Counted from the stretch's first letter, positions 23,099 to 36,572 are shown. The stretch is 64,000 nt of DNA from Paragonimus westermani (GCA_008508345.1 QNGE01001030.1:17592-81591), one strand, 5' to 3'. Made by a program: numbers and translations. Notes: generated from the letters alone by a model not told the origin.

Positions 23099-26000
23099 GT
23101 GAGATTCAGCTTTCCACCCATCTGTCACAGACCGTCGTTTTTGGCAACATCCATATCTGAACTGAGCAGATGAAGCTGACATTCATGTTGCCATAAAAGT
23201 GTGTACAACTCTGCGTGTGGTTCAAGCTGCACAACCTACCTTTATTGTGAACACAAAATACAGCGTGTATGCTCAGGCCTTCGCTGTTCACCTAACCCAA
23301 GTTAATCAATCATGCGGCAAGTTAAAGCGAAATCCTTATTAAAAAACTAGGGATTTTGGGTAGTACAATCAAACTTCACAGACTGATGAATTCTAAGAAC
23401 ACAACTCGAAACCTAACTGAAGATGTAACGCAAACCAAAGACTGATCTTAAATGTAGTTTTCCATGTTGATACATAAATCGCACAGGAGTGAGTGCTTGA
23501 TGGAGACTAGGAAATGTGGGCCGCAGAGGCTGAAGCCTATTTACATTGCGTTTTTCACCAGAACGAATAACCGCTAGTTGTTGTGTAACGCATGAAAACT
23601 GGACGAAAGTGCCGGTCTTCGGTTTGTCGAGTTAAATCACTGCAACGCTTTACGGACCCCCGAGAGGTGGATTGTCAGCAATTTGACAGCTCATGTCTAC
23701 AGCATTTAAGGGCAAGTTAACTGACGGTACTTGTTTCAAAGTTTAATAACATTAACCTGATTGAACCCTCTGGAAAGTTTAGCGAAAAATTACAATCGGT
23801 TGCTATTCAAGAACAAGACAGCTGTTTCAGTCTCGTCGCTGATTTAAAATGGTGTAGGTTTGTTTTGTGCAGAAGTTGAGCGTTGTCAAGAAGAACAGAA
23901 ATACTGTGAGACCTGAAGTGTTTAAACAGAGAGTGATAGTGAAATATAGTGGAAAATGTACGACTACATCTGAAAAAAGTCAAATACAATTGGATAAGTT
24001 GTCAGCCATGAAGTTTATTACAAACTCTTTACACAATGTAAGATGATGTGGTCAACGAAAAGTTTACGGTGAATAGTGTTATATCACAGTGGATGCTTAA
24101 GGCTCTAGCTACATGCCAGGGAAATATAGGTGGACAGGGTATCTTGTGGATTGGCATGCTGAGCGGGGAAGTAGTGTATTGTGTATAACGTTAGAACCAG
24201 TAGTACATGCTGGTGAGGCTTGGACGACAAACTGAGTTAGCCGATTTCGGTGCTCAGAACAAACGCATGAACGACTGACAGTTGAAGTATGAGTGCCAGA
24301 GCCTTCGACCACTTGAAGTAAGTCTCCCTTACCAACGCATCATCATAGTCTGCGGGACATGTGCAAGCGGCTGTAGGTTTCCTATAAGCGTTGACGGAAT
24401 AGGGACAGTTGGGCAGACAATAGCTTCATAGGCGTGACTTGAGTAACGATAAGGCAACTTACCAGAATTTACTCAAAGTGTTGACTTTCAGAAAATCAGT
24501 AGCGGACGTTACTGTTTTTGCCAACGGTCTTCAGTATACAGTTAAATTTTCAAACCAATCAATAAACTCAAGTCCAGATACAGTTTCACCCTTTCTGATG
24601 GGAAGGTTTATTGACGATCTGAATGTGCTCTTGTTGGATGTGCTGTTACTGTCTTGTTTTGAAGCAGAATCTATGAAAGAAAAATGATGAACTTAAAGAG
24701 TGTTGAACATAATCCCCATTTAAAAGAATGCATAAAAAGTGCAGATTTGCGATTTGTCATCATAACTCATTGGCAAATATGAATTAGCAAAACTGTTATT
24801 CCACATTTGAGTAACCGAACTGACCCGAGTGTTTGTTGTCCCCCTGACGGTAAACAATTTGGTTACATGTTTGGGTCGTTTTATCTCCTTAATTCCAGGT
24901 GGACGTAGGAGGGTGGTCGTAAGCGGTAGTACTTAGTAGAGCAACACTTCCGAATTATTGGACCGTAACGTGATATTTATAAGTATGTAGGAACGAGAGC
25001 TGAATTCACAGTATGTTAACTTATTGCAACTTACCCCTCCTAACTCTCTTAATATAATACACAAAATCATTAGAGCTCATTCAGCACTTCAAATACTTAG
25101 GTAGTTCTAAAGAATGTGGCTGGTTTGCATTCATTTTTTTACCACACGGATGGAGGACGCTTCAGTAATTCCATTTATAAATACCAATAAGTTCCAGGAT
25201 GAACGTTTTCCACAGTTAACCACAGCCTTCACATTCTGTTATGCATTCAGGCTAATTCTCTTCCAAAAAACCACTAGACTCGAAATTCCCTGTTTTTAAA
25301 GCCAGCTAGCAATCAATTTTCAGCTGTGTTGAACTTAAAATGCTCTAACCTTTTACTGTCTATCAATAATTTCATGAAGTTGCTGTTTTTAGTGATCTTA
25401 ACGCGAACGGTCATAATATCAATGAATAGGTGAGACTAAAGGAGAAGTGGAAGAGTAAAATGATGAACACAGATTAGTTTTCAACCCTGTTTGCTTTGAA
25501 TACGAAGGGGTTGGTAGGCGGCTTTTCTTACGTAACTGACAGTTCTGTTACATCATCCATTATACCAACTTTTATTTTCTCAGATATCTAGGAACTGCGT
25601 TTTTTGTTGCTTAATTTGTTCGGCACGATGGTGTCAATGATGGGAAAACAGCCTTCGATTAATCTTCTGTTTTGAACCTGAGACACTTCATAACCCCCGC
25701 GTAATCCTGCATGCTTATTTGCTGTGGGTTTTGTACAACCTTACTTGATTTTCTATTACCGGGAAAGCAAGCAAAAATCCTATCATTTTCTGTTTATCTC
25801 CCAGTCATCTTTCCATTCTAAATTCAGCCTCTTCTTTCTCATCCAATGATTGCATCCTTTCCAACCAGTTCAGTGTTTGTGGTGTTTTTCCAACAGGTTA
25901 CTTTTCAACCAGTTTAATAATGTCTACATTATGTCAACTAGGTGTGCGTACATTACAATACAGCATACCTCTTCGAGTTTCTGATTGAACGAATTGTCGT

Positions 26001-28430
26001 TCAAAGCGGCCTCAGCTTCCCCCTTTTTCACATGGTACCCTTATATTGAGATCGAAAATGACTTAAAATAAGCTATTCGCCGACAAGTCTCATTAATTTA
26101 TTCCTGGGCTGATTTGCTTCCACCGTTATGTGTACTTGTAATTTAACACCAATATTGTCACAGAATGGTTCTTACGGCCAACTGGCCAAATACCCACTAA
26201 GTTATACTAATTAGACCGAACTGAATTAAATATGTATACATCCCACAGGTGTGATCGGATGGCACCGTGGGTAAAGTTGCCATCCATCACGACAAAGGTG
26301 CAGCCTACTAGGGGATAAAATTTTTGTTGAAGATGCAACCGATATGATAAGATGGGACTGGTTGAAAAAACTAGCGTTAGTGAAAATGCAGACCAACTAT
26401 CGACTGCGGAACACATTGCCATTGCAAGTAAACAGAAAGTCTACAAATTTACAGACGCTTCAATAAGTTTGTTACAATTTGCTACATGTTGCCAGTTATC
26501 GGTACACATATGGTTCTGCTTCAATTCGCTTATTGTGGTTCGGTTTGGCTTGTCGGTTATGAATTGGCCTCACCCACCTAGCTGAGTGTTTTGACAATCC
26601 ATTTACTTGTTTCCAAAAAAACCCGCAGTTAAAGACCAACGAAATGTTGCCCTCTGTCTGAGGATATCTTTAGGATATTCCTCCATAATGTAAAAATTCA
26701 CTCCATTCTTCTCTTGAAGATTCAAACTTAATTTGGTGATCAGGCTGTTAGTCCATCGACCATACATTATTGGTCAAAGCTTGAAGCGTGGCACAATCCT
26801 CCTGGTCGGTTGAAGTCAACAGAACTTCAGATTTCACAATAAATTTTTCTCGTCAAAACCCAAACCTATCAGAATATTCCAATATACGTTTCGAAAATCG
26901 ATACGAATATTGAAACATTGTAGCTCCGCGTATCATTTAGTATATACGATAAAACTTGTCTGCAACCATTTGGGATAAAGCGGGATATATTTAAAGTATT
27001 TTCAAATCAATTCTCTTCACCAGCTGAACTGTTGTACTCATGCAAAATTTCTGTTCGTCGAAGGCTCATTAGTGTGACACATCAGTGCAGCTTTTGAATG
27101 TCAACCTTATCAAGCTACCTTATATGAAACACAAGAGACAGTATATTCCTCATGCAAACATCCAAAGCGAGCGTGTGAAGTGTTTAACCTAGTTTTTCAT
27201 AATATCTAAATGTTTATTGATTGAAACAAGTGAAGATGCGTATTGTGAGTTTGCGCTGAGGACACAAATGTATTAAGTGCGGTCCTTACTCAAGTACCTC
27301 AGGATCTCTGAACGTGAGCCTAAGTGTAATATGTTTGTGTGAAATAGACCAGTTTGTGTTGCATTAGAAGCAACTCATAGTTTTTCATAAGTTGAACAAG
27401 AACTGCACCAGTAGTACAAAGCTTCTGTCATAATGTTTGTGGCTATTTACGGGCGTTCGCTACGTACACACCAACACGTACACACCTCGTTTCACAGAAA
27501 TAATCACCGCCCGACTAATACTGTAGTATCAAGTTTTTCCGGAAATAATGATCAATGATTTTTGTTGATAATCTTCAGTTAAATACGAAACTTCAAAGCC
27601 CATTCGGCGCTGTTTACAATTCCGAGCAACTGGACAACCAACAGTGTCTGGCACAAATGATGGCTGTTATACAGTGTAATGAAAACGATTACCGTATGTA
27701 CACATGCCAACTCTACAATTCGGCTAGTTGGCTCATGCCAGTATACATGTGATGTTGGAAAGCTTTACGGAAAGGTGAATCCTTAACAAAATCGAGGTCA
27801 ACCAGATTAGGGACCCTTATTAAGACGATGTAATTAGCTTGTTTAGTTGCATCTCATTAATGGACAAGATTGCCAACTGAACATGATGGGCCGCAATAAC
27901 GATTTGCCTCAGATAAGCAGTGGGTTTCAGTTGATAGTTATCGATCAGGCTCCTTCAAATAAATCAACATAAGTGATTAGTTCATGCCGTCATCACAACC
28001 ACAAAGTTGGAAAGGTTTGTGAAATATGAACAGCCATTAGCTTTTGTGGGTGTAACGTACAATTATGAAGTTCTTTGTTTTGAAAGACATCATTATTGAA
28101 GTTGTAGCTTCTCCATTCTGACAAACTTATTGGTTGTGGAAGTTCCTTGAATTATCTTAAAATTTTAAACGGTTTTCTACTGAAGAACAAAAAGTATTTG
28201 ATCGAATAAAATCTGGAGAGTTACAAAGATTAACCAGCATGAAATGGAACCTCAGATATGTTGATGACTATCAAAGGGGATAACATCAGTTAAAGTGTGT
28301 GACGATCGGCGGTCAGTTAATTCATTTTATTGTCTTTCACTCTGGCAGCTCTCGTCATTGTTATGGGCTTATTTTTGGAACGGCTTCATATCATACGTTA
28401 AAAGACGACAATTATCTGGACTGAACATCG
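23099..28430. other. Intron-like or intergenic stretch
   Basis: AT-rich sequence without retroelement motifs or RNA genes that I could recognise. Open frames such as 24439-24687 and 26352-26585 are of chance length. The acceptor-like TTTTATTTTCTCAG at about 25581 is followed by an open frame without a good donor. Small ATG-plus-donor segments (for example 24274-24308, ATGAGTGCC to TTGAA|GTAAGT) could be first exons but lack support. Confidence 0.35.
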
Positions 28431-28436
28431 CTCACA

Positions 28437-28655
28437 TCTGACCGCAACCCTCGCACTCAGCTGGTCATTCCAGCTGGCTTTTTTCGAAAATAAGCACTAG
28501 ACTCGAATATCGCCCCTCAGTCTCGGTCGTCCCTGGTGCATTCCCATGTCATGGCCGGGAGTTGAACTCTGGCCACGCTTCCACAAGGCAGTTGTGTTGA
28601 CCACTGCGCCAGCGACCTCACACTAGACAAGACCGAATTATCATATGAGGATGCT
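28437..28655 (-). repeat. tRNA-derived SINE, copy 1 (minus orientation)
   Basis: On the minus strand this segment carries a pol III A box (GCTGGCGCAGTGGTC, about 28600-28615) and B box (AGTTCAACTCCC, about 28557-28568) at tRNA-like spacing. It is clearly homologous along its whole length to 44174-44400, including CGAGTCTAGTGCTT and the start-side block ATGATAATTCGGT. SINEs of this kind are transcribed by RNA polymerase III and mobilised by LINE enzymes. Downstream of the B box lies a CTGAGG...CGAAAA arrangement resembling a degraded hammerhead ribozyme core, a feature known from the schistosome Sm-alpha SINE family. No poly(A) tail or target-site duplication was seen. Confidence 0.75.
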
Positions 28656-28664
28656 CAACCAGAT

Positions 28665-29930
28665 TCACTTGTGAGCAATGATCAGGTTGCCTGATCGTCT
28701 CGGAAGGAGACACAGTAACTGTCCTGTTAACTTCAATCGATAACCCCGCGATAAGCACTTCCACGACAAGTCGAAATGTCCGATCTCGTCAAACCTGTTA
28801 GGCAAAAGTGTTCGAGCAGTTAGATTAAAGTGTGTGATTATGAAGCAACCGGTTTGCGCTGTTCGAGCCCATAGACGTGAAATAATCAGGTTTTCATTTA
28901 AAAGCATCGAAATCGTCAGGATTTAAAGTTGAAGGTCACTCCTGAATGACATCATAGCACCGTCTAACATACATTGTTAAATAATTTAAACCAGAAATCA
29001 GTATGTCCATTATGCACCCAGATATTTTTCAATTCACGTCAGCTACACCTTTAAAGTTTTTATTTTAGGTTAACGATTTTTCATTGGTCAAAGTCAGTTT
29101 TATCATGTTCATTCAAACTTTTGTTGTGTGATAACTTCTCATGAGAAGTTCTTTCTGCCATAAACCATTCTTTTAAATTGGACAGACTTAAGTGTATTGC
29201 CTCATCATCAACTAGATCAAGGTGAAAACACTTAATTTCACTCATTCAGTCTTGCTTCAATCCTACATTTCTTCAATTAACTCGGATTTTGCGCAAAACT
29301 TTGCCGTCGTGTAACTGAATCAGTTAACAGACCAAAAAATGGACTATTTCTGTCAGTACAGACTGTACCTGTATAGTTAACTGTTGAAGTTTTTGTTCGA
29401 GCAGGCAGACCACAATGCTGTATTGATCTCTTAAAACATTATTGGGGCACGGCACTTTGAAAAGTATCGACAGAGTAATCACCTAGAATGAGTAGTTGGG
29501 AACGTTTTGCTGAAGACGAATACTCCGTCTGAGATAATTCACATATTTTACCAAGGTAAAAATCGCCCACTGTTGCTTTCTTGGTTTGTACATACTTTTT
29601 CGACCTCGTTGAACCTACTCGGTTTATGGCATCCGATAAAATATACTTCTCTTCTTATATTACCTCGAGGTGGCTCATTTTTTGACCTGAGGAAGTACCT
29701 AGGCAGCAAATTTCTGCTACCGTAAAGGCTGAGAATGGTTTAACACGGACAAGTTATGCACCTTTGTTGACCATCATATTACAGCCTCGAAATCTGTTGG
29801 TAGAGCTAGCTGATTTCACAGATAACCATTCGGATATCATTAGCGGAACTGCCTAGTTCTCTGATGATATAACGAACCGTATAATACACAGGGACTGTAG
29901 AATTCTGGCCTAACTGGAAAACAAAATTTC
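28665..29930. other. Stretch with no recognised gene
   Basis: Flank of the SINE. Open frames at 28665-28907 (minus) and 29507-29725 (plus) have no recognisable product. Confidence 0.3.
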
Positions 29931-29938
29931 TTACTTAC

Positions 29939-30046
29939 TAGCGTGAGATCACAGACAAACTGGTGAAGGGAGTTTTTTGTGAAGATTTCTGTTTGATCCG
30001 CCAGTTCGAAATCAGACAAAACTCACGTTTCTTAGTGGTATCTTGT
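29939..30046 (-). CDS. Candidate internal exon on the minus strand, 108 bases
   Basis: Read on the minus strand, a strong acceptor (TATATTTGGTTTTTCAG) and a near-perfect donor (CGCTA|GTAAGTAAG) enclose 108 bases open in exactly one frame, phase 2 to 2. The peptide begins QDTTKKREFCLISNWR and is basic. I do not recognise the family. It lies about 1 kb downstream of the Penelope-like element in the same orientation, but its sequence shows no relation to that element. It is the best exon candidate on this strand. Confidence 0.35.
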
Positions 30047-30734
30047 CTGAAAAACCAAATATAAAGCAAACTGATTAGTAGAGCCTTTTGGAACTGTCAT
30101 TCGAGGAGATATGTTACTGATGTTTGATTGCAGTTCCTCTTTGCATAGGGCAATGCACTGCGGCAGAATGTATCTGTTGTAAACTTGATCTGCACTCTAG
30201 GTTTATTTAGGTTTACGTTAACACCTGGTCGGTGATGTCTAACCAAGTTATTGCCCAGAAGTTTTGCAGTTAAGATTTTGTCTCTGCTTTCAGTTTGCAT
30301 TGATTTTCTGAGGTTCAGGAGAAGGAATGCTACTGTTATTGTGTGAACCCTTGAAGAAGGAATTTCGCTCGGTTTAGGTTATGTGTACATGTGACGGTAA
30401 TGAACATCCAGAAGAATTATTCATTGTTCTATTGTTTACGTACGATCGCCGGACATGAGGCTATTCAATGGTCGTTTGAATCGTGATCGTATGGGTCAAT
30501 GTTAGTGCTAAAAAGTACATCTGTATCATACTTATTGGTTAAAACTCTAGTTTTCTCAATCTGAACCATTTATTACAGCCGTTGATCAGTTTATATCTAA
30601 CGGCCACTGTGATATCAGTGAGATGATATGTTTGAAAAAGGGAATAGTATCATGTAAGATGTCTTGCGCAGTGACATTTCGTTTGCATCTCCTAGGTTAC
30701 TTTTGCGAAATTGACATACACTTTATATAGTTTT

Positions 30735-30745
30735 GGGGGGGGGGG
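30735..30745 (+). repeat. Run of 11 G
   Basis: An uninterrupted G run in AT-rich DNA. Runs like this are prone to sequencing and replication slippage. Confidence 0.9.
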
Positions 30746-30992
30746 CAATCAGCTAGGCAAAATCAGTCGTCATATTTGAAACAGTCAGTCAAGTGACCAA
30801 AGCGGAAGCAGCAAGATGCAACTGATTGATAATTTGATGCAATAAAATGGAATTGTTGTTAATCAGAGGTTACTGGGAGGCCAAGAAGAAAGAAATGGTT
30901 AAAGATATGTACATATTGAGCAGAAAGGGTCAGATGTGGCTGGGAAATCTACAGAAAACAAACAAGAGCTAAAATAACGTGCAAAAAAAGTA

Positions 30993-31440
30993 TCAGTTGC
31001 ATTCATACCAACATAGTGAGAGGCCAGTAACCAACTGTTCCTGGGCCCACAAAGTGGGATTCAGTCGATGTATTGCGACAGCTTCTGCAATGTTGAGGGC
31101 GTGCTTTAGTTTGGGTCTAAAGAAAACTCTGAAAGCGGCTCTTGGGTCCACTGAGCCCTCGGTCTGTAGGAGGTGTTTTGTAATTGCACTGACGGCACAA
31201 CCGACCCTCGAATTCAAAAGCCATTTCGGTATATGTTCATTGATACGTGTGCCGAGGTGCCTCTTGGTTCTGTCAACGTATCCGCTTCTACAGACACAAT
31301 CAGAGGTGTACACAATATTGGATTGAGCGAAAAGGGACACCACGTCCTTTCTAGGTGTAGTTGGAACACGGGTAGTTTCATCCACGTAGATCAGTTGGGC
31401 GACGTTGTATGTGCGCTTGAGTGCTGCATCTAAACGGTGT
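30993..31440 (-). pseudogene. Penelope-like element: GIY-YIG endonuclease domain
   Basis: The minus-strand frame of 130 codons contains NIVYTSDCVCRSGYVDRTKR at residues 23-42 and then HLGTRINEH. This is the GIY-YIG fold as found in Penelope-like elements ('iVY...C.C...YvGrT.rrL..Ri.EH'), where the domain nicks target DNA. The Gly of YVG is Asp here. Towards the end NIAEAVAIHRLNPTLWAQ matches the family's terminal 'EalaI....P.LN' helix. It follows the RT domain in the same orientation with the start of the frame overlapping a coding linker, so a frameshift separates it from RT at about 31.45-31.55 kb. Confidence 0.85.
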
Positions 31441-31480
31441 TTGATCAGGGCTGAAACATTATCACCTTTAAAAGGAAGAT

Positions 31481-32404
31481 TTACATAGACAGGCTTGCGA
31501 GGAACAGTAATGGGTGTAACCCGCGTTGTTTGTGGAGTGGAGTACTTTTCAATAAACCTTTGGGGATAACCATTTTCTCGTGCAATAACGTCAGATCACT
31601 TTGTAGCTCATCATCCGTCGCAATACTTCGAACTCTGTGAAATAAAGTCCTAACGAGGCCACGTTTTTGAGCGATAGGTGTGAAGCTCTTAAAGTGTAGA
31701 TATTGTCCTGTCCACGTGGATTTGCGGTAGACACCTCTGGGAAGTGACCCATCCTCGCGCCTTCTCAAAAGTACGTCAATGAATGATATCCTCTCATTTT
31801 GTTCGAATTCAAGGGTAAACGTTAGTTTGTTATGCAAACTGTTTAACAGCTCATGAAAGGCTGTTACTTGCCAGTGGCCGTCGAATACAGCAAAAATATC
31901 GTCTACGTATAGTTTATAAAACAACGTGTTCCGGATTTCAAAGGACACAGAGTGTTGTAGATGACCCACAAAGATGTCAGTTAACACAGGTCCTAATGGA
32001 CTATCCATTGCAACTCCATCTATTTGTATGTTGTAGGTGCCGTTGAACACAAATTGGATATTAGATGTACACATTTTCAGCAGCTTCGAGAGCTCATCGA
32101 TGGGAATACCGAGTGCCAAGTTATTGTCAGTAGCGTAATTACAAACAATATTGATAACCTCGTCAAGCAGAACATTTGTGAGTAGTGACTCAACATCAAA
32201 AGACGTCATTATCCGGTGTTTGACATTGATGCTGGAGATCAGTTCCACGAATTCAGTGGTGTCCTTTACGCTCTGCACAACCAATTTGGATCTCACGGGT
32301 TCAATCTGGCTGACGAGCCACTGGGCAAGCCGGTGGTATGGTGAGCCAGTCATGGATAACATTAGTCGTGAAGGCACTCCAGGTTTGTGTTTTAGGAAGA
32401 CCAT
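31481..32404 (-). pseudogene. Penelope-like element: reverse transcriptase, main part
   Basis: This is the longest open frame in the window (307 codons). Landmarks by residue are KPGVPSRLMLSMTGSPYHR (7-25), MTSFDVESLLTNV (66-78, RT block with the first catalytic Asp at 70), GVAMDSPLGPVLTDIFVG (130-147; the family has MGSPL, so a Gly is Asp) and LYVDDIFAVF (165-174) with the paired catalytic aspartates. FTLEFEQNERISFIDVLLRR is the thumb-proximal strand. This is the RT of Penelope-like elements, related to telomerase RT. The frame starts and ends at frameshifts: the N-terminal part lies in another frame upstream, and the linker to GIY-YIG is shifted near 31.56 kb. Confidence 0.9.
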
Positions 32405-32970
32405 ACATTCTTGGGGTCACACTACCTTTAGGAGACAGCTTTTTAAGATTAGTCTGGTCGATCAATCCTTTGCGATGTAGATTTTTAAGCGCACGGTTGA
32501 TCTGACGTTCAGCATTCTGCACCGCATCCGTTCGACCTTCGTCGATAACAAACTTAGACGTATGTGACAGAATAGAATGCATCTTGTTGATATAGTCCGC
32601 ACGATTCAACAGGACCACTCCAGACCCCTTATCCGGTGGTAAAATAATCACCTCTGTATTTTTGCGAAGTTCTTTGAGCTTACTAATGTGTTTTTTACTT
32701 AGCAGGCATCGTTGGCTGATAGGTGTTCGTTGATATTGATGGGCGAGATCGACTAACCTAGATGTAAACAAGGCATCAGTCTCAGTTGGAGTGGGCTCTA
32801 GTGAACGAAATGTCACTGCGCAAGACAACTTACAGGCTATTATTGGCTTTTTTCAAATTTATCGATGGGAACCAATGTTTCAAACTTTTACGGAGATGAT
32901 ATGTGTTTAGCGTTTGTGCACATAAAGACTCTTCTTCAGGTAATCCGGTTTCACCCACCAATATATTACT
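32380..32970 (-). pseudogene. Penelope-like element: N-terminal part of RT
   Basis: A minus-strand frame (32301-32828) contains VIILPPDKGSGVVLLNRADY, the well-conserved 'iillpaDKGnavVvldr.dY' block of Penelope-like RTs, and later GSVTPRMYGLPKT, after which a frameshift near 32385 leads into the main RT frame. Upstream, to about 32970, the other frame reads GLPEEESLCAQTLNTYHLRK and SLKHWFPSIN, so coding extends left of the apparent start with another frame change at an A-run near 32850. No initiator ATG is visible. With the downstream parts it makes a nearly complete but broken element. Confidence 0.85.
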
Positions 32971-32974
32971 GATT

Positions 32975-35900
32975 GTTAATGATTCAAAGGCGTTGGAGGG
33001 TTTCTGATCTCATTGAATAGGAGTAGCTTAATGATGAACTGTTATTATGGATGGGTGAATCTTCAGGCGTTCTTTGCTTTTTAATTCCGCTTTACTGAAC
33101 AGAAAATTATTTCAACCTAATCAAAGAAGTTGTACCAAACATGTAATGAACTTTTAACAAGTTCAATTTTACCAACAACTTCTGATTCTTGAGTTAAATA
33201 TCAAGTTTAACAGGACACGACGGTCAAAGGAAACCTTAACCAATTTGCTGAACTGTGTTTTCGTGGTGTCTACAGCATTAAACAAATTTTTGGGCATCTC
33301 CAATGGGTCAAAAGTAGCGGTGGAATGGAAATTTTTCGACTCCACAAAACACTATTACTGACCGGAGTTTTACAAGATTGTGAGACAAGACAACCAATCT
33401 ATAAAACGTTCGCTAGGTTGGGTTCTGGTGAGGAGTTATTGACGGTGGAGTGAAGATTATTATATAGTGTCCAGGCTACCAGTTTGACTGATCTTGAAAA
33501 GGTATAATGACACAACAAATTTGTAGCAAGGTAAATTATGGTTGCACGATTTGGCTGCGGCCCCATTATTAGCTGTCAGAATGCACCGGTACAGACTAGA
33601 ATTTATCAGTATGTAAATTTTGGAATGGGCAAAATACCTTGCTGATTTGCACGCAACTGAAAATATTGGCAAACTGTATGATGTTAAACATCGCAATAAT
33701 TTTGAAAATATATGTTGCACTAGGAGGAAGACACTGTCCACTATTTTTATCCCACAGATGCCTTGTCTTATCATTTTCACGTATTGTCGTACAACGGTAG
33801 CGTCTGCGGCAATGAACCAGCACTGATAGGCAAAGTTAATAACAGATTATATAACAAGGTGTGTGGATCGGGAAGGACTGTTATTTTCATAGTAAGTTTG
33901 GTCAGGGAATTTCAAGTCTCAGCCTGCTGGTATATTTTTACTTGTATACATCAAGAGAACACGAGCAAACTTTTGCAAAACGCACTCAATCCACTGTTGG
34001 TTGATGTATTCATTGACCCACGTTCATCTATGCGAGCGGATTAACTATAAAATCTGTATATAATAAGTTTGAGGTATGACCTGCAAACAGCCCGCTAATA
34101 CCTCTAAGCAATGCGCACTACATCCTTCCGTCACGTATCCGTTCTACTTGCGAACGTTCAAAACCCATCAAATGGTTAATTCACAGTGCGTATTTTTGAG
34201 CCGATATCCCGTTGTGACCGGCACAGACTGTATTAGAACTTACTGGGTGGGAAGTATCGGGATGTGCATACGAAAAACATTTGTTCAGGTGATAACACTT
34301 CCCATCCTCTGGACCGTCGGCTGTACGACCATAAATTGAAGCATTTGGCAGGGTGAGTTTACATATGTCAGTAGAAGCTAAACGAAACCTTTCCCACAAT
34401 TTCCTCTTTTTGTGTCTGTGATAAGGAAACAACTTGGCTGGTAGTGTCCACAAACATATAAATAAAAAGTGAACGGATATGTATTACACAAAATTTTGAA
34501 GAACTACTGGGGAGCATCCTAGACTTGAATACACTGAAATAACTTTTTGTTGTTCGATACTCATCAAAATTATGTTGGAAGAAAGGCCAGGTTACCTATA
34601 GCAAATGTCGCCTGTTGCGCGCACGTCGTTCGAATACACCTTCAAAACTTAGCAGATTCAATACTGTCATCCGAATTAGGCAAACATAGTTTATGCAATC
34701 AGCTGAAAGGTTATTTTTATCAATGCAACTACCTGCCAACTGTATATTTCGGTTTCAGAAAACCCCCTTAGTTTACATTCTCTCACTTATGACTGGGGTT
34801 AGTTAATTGCCCCCAGTGTTGGGAGTTTTACTTTTGAGGGCTGGGCTTCCTAAGGGGTATATCTAGTGTTTTGTCCTGATTTTGCAAGTCTCTTCGAGGG
34901 AGTGACTTTCCAGCGCCTCATAACTCTGTGTGGTTTAATTCTGAGTGCTCTCAACATGTACTAAGTACTTTACTGAATAAGTGCGGCACCTCTGTACAGT
35001 TCCTTTTGTCACGTGTAGAACGATTACGGTGGACATAGATTTAAAGTATAATTTTTTCAAGGAGTTTGAGACATTTATGATTTTGGCACCCTAGTCAATT
35101 ACCGGCAAAACTGAACTGTCTATCAAAGAAGTTTTGAGACAGCTTCCTAAGTGGAGGGATTTTATGTCATAGTTAAGCTCAGAGGATTGCGCGAGTTTAG
35201 ACCAATCAAAATGCTCAGTCGCATGATAGTCTTAACGGACTGATTTTGAAATCTACTGATTCCTATCATTCCGGTTTTCCGGTTACATGCGGCATTTTTA
35301 GTAATCCCACCCTGATCATAGACTGAGCGTTAGACACAACAAACAATAAAAAACGATGTGTTGTTAACTGCAGTGTGTGGTTTGCCTCGTTAACTTTATT
35401 CGATGTCACTTGGAAACCCAAAAAAGCTTCACACATAACAGTTCTCAGCTTCCGAAAAAGAAGTAAATTATCTCATATAATTAATCATTAAACTACATGG
35501 CCAGTAAGGAGAAAAGAGGTGTACCCCAAGTGAATCGATCAAAAACTATATGATCCGGTTGAAGTTTACAAATTTAATGTGACAAATTGAATAAGGTGAT
35601 TAGGTATGAGCTTTTCAGTTGGGGATGTAATAAACGCCTAACACGCTGGTTGAAAACAACATTCGAAACGTTAGATAACCGAATTCGTGGGCGACCACTC
35701 ACCCACCGTCTTCGAACCCTGTGCGCATTACTCAATAGAACACAACCGAGCGAAAACCTGAATCAAAATCTTGCTTCACGTTATCGTGAGGAAACTGCCT
35801 TGATCATTACGCCATCGACCTTGTGCTAGGCACAACCGCATTTTAATACTGAAAAGCTTAGTCACTTTTCTGATGAGTAATGCTTGTGATCTCTCCCTCG

Positions 35901-36480
35901 TCGATCCTGTTGTGAACAGCAGCCAAAACAGAAGCACCGTCTGATGAAACTCATGATTATCACGAATAAGTAAATTAGTATAAAGGAAGCATAAACATTG
36001 AACCAACGTCCAGTAGTGTTGAACGGTTTTATAGAAAAACCACAGGTTATTAAATGGTTCTTCCGCAATTAGTGATCGTGTTCTTCAGCACAAAACAGTA
36101 CTGTGAAATACGAACGCATATGCATACTGTTAGGTCGTGTGCGCGCAAAATTTGGAACCACTCATTCACCCAAGAGACTAAATTTTGTCCAACATTCTGA
36201 TTTTGTTCATTAACGTAACACACAGCACAAGAAAACATTCTGCCAAACAATAAAAAACGAAACAAAAGAGCCGAAATAATCGAACGTCTGTTCGATTAAG
36301 TCCAGTTCTTTTCACTTCTTGGTACATGAACAAAGCGTACAAACCTGAATAACTTCAAATGTAGTTAGCAAAGATTCAGTCCAAACAGGACAAAAGGATT
36401 AGTCATTAGCTATTGCAGATAATTACAGTGTAGCGCACACATTACAGCTTAGAGACCACATAACTTAGATTGAATTTTCC
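32975..36480. other. Stretch beyond the Penelope-like element
   Basis: No gene recognised. It should include the 5' flank or terminal repeat of the Penelope-like element, but I found no second copy of element DNA nearby. Words of the form CTGATGA at about 35875 and 35938 were examined as hammerhead cores and rejected. Open frames at 33763-34044, 34076-34339 and 35587-35829 are unrecognised. Confidence 0.35.
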
Positions 36481-36492
36481 CTCTCTTCTCAG

Positions 36493-36572
36493 GTCTCATG
36501 TGCGTCATTTCCAGCAACCCAGATCAACCTGCTTGCGAAGAGCTTCCATTTATTGCACTTGACTACTTACAA
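36493..36572 (+). CDS. Candidate internal exon, 80 bases, unknown protein
   Basis: A very good acceptor (TTTTCCCTCTCTTCTCAG) is followed by 80 bases and a donor CTTACAA|GTAACA. In phase 1 to 0 the peptide is LMCVISSNPDQPACEELP continuing to a FIALDYLQ end, of ordinary globular composition. The phase-0 frame is also open across this short exon, so the reading frame is not proven. The chosen frame stays open for 29 codons beyond the donor. I do not know the family. The next exon-like segment in compatible phase on this strand is 41701-41745. Confidence 0.45.
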
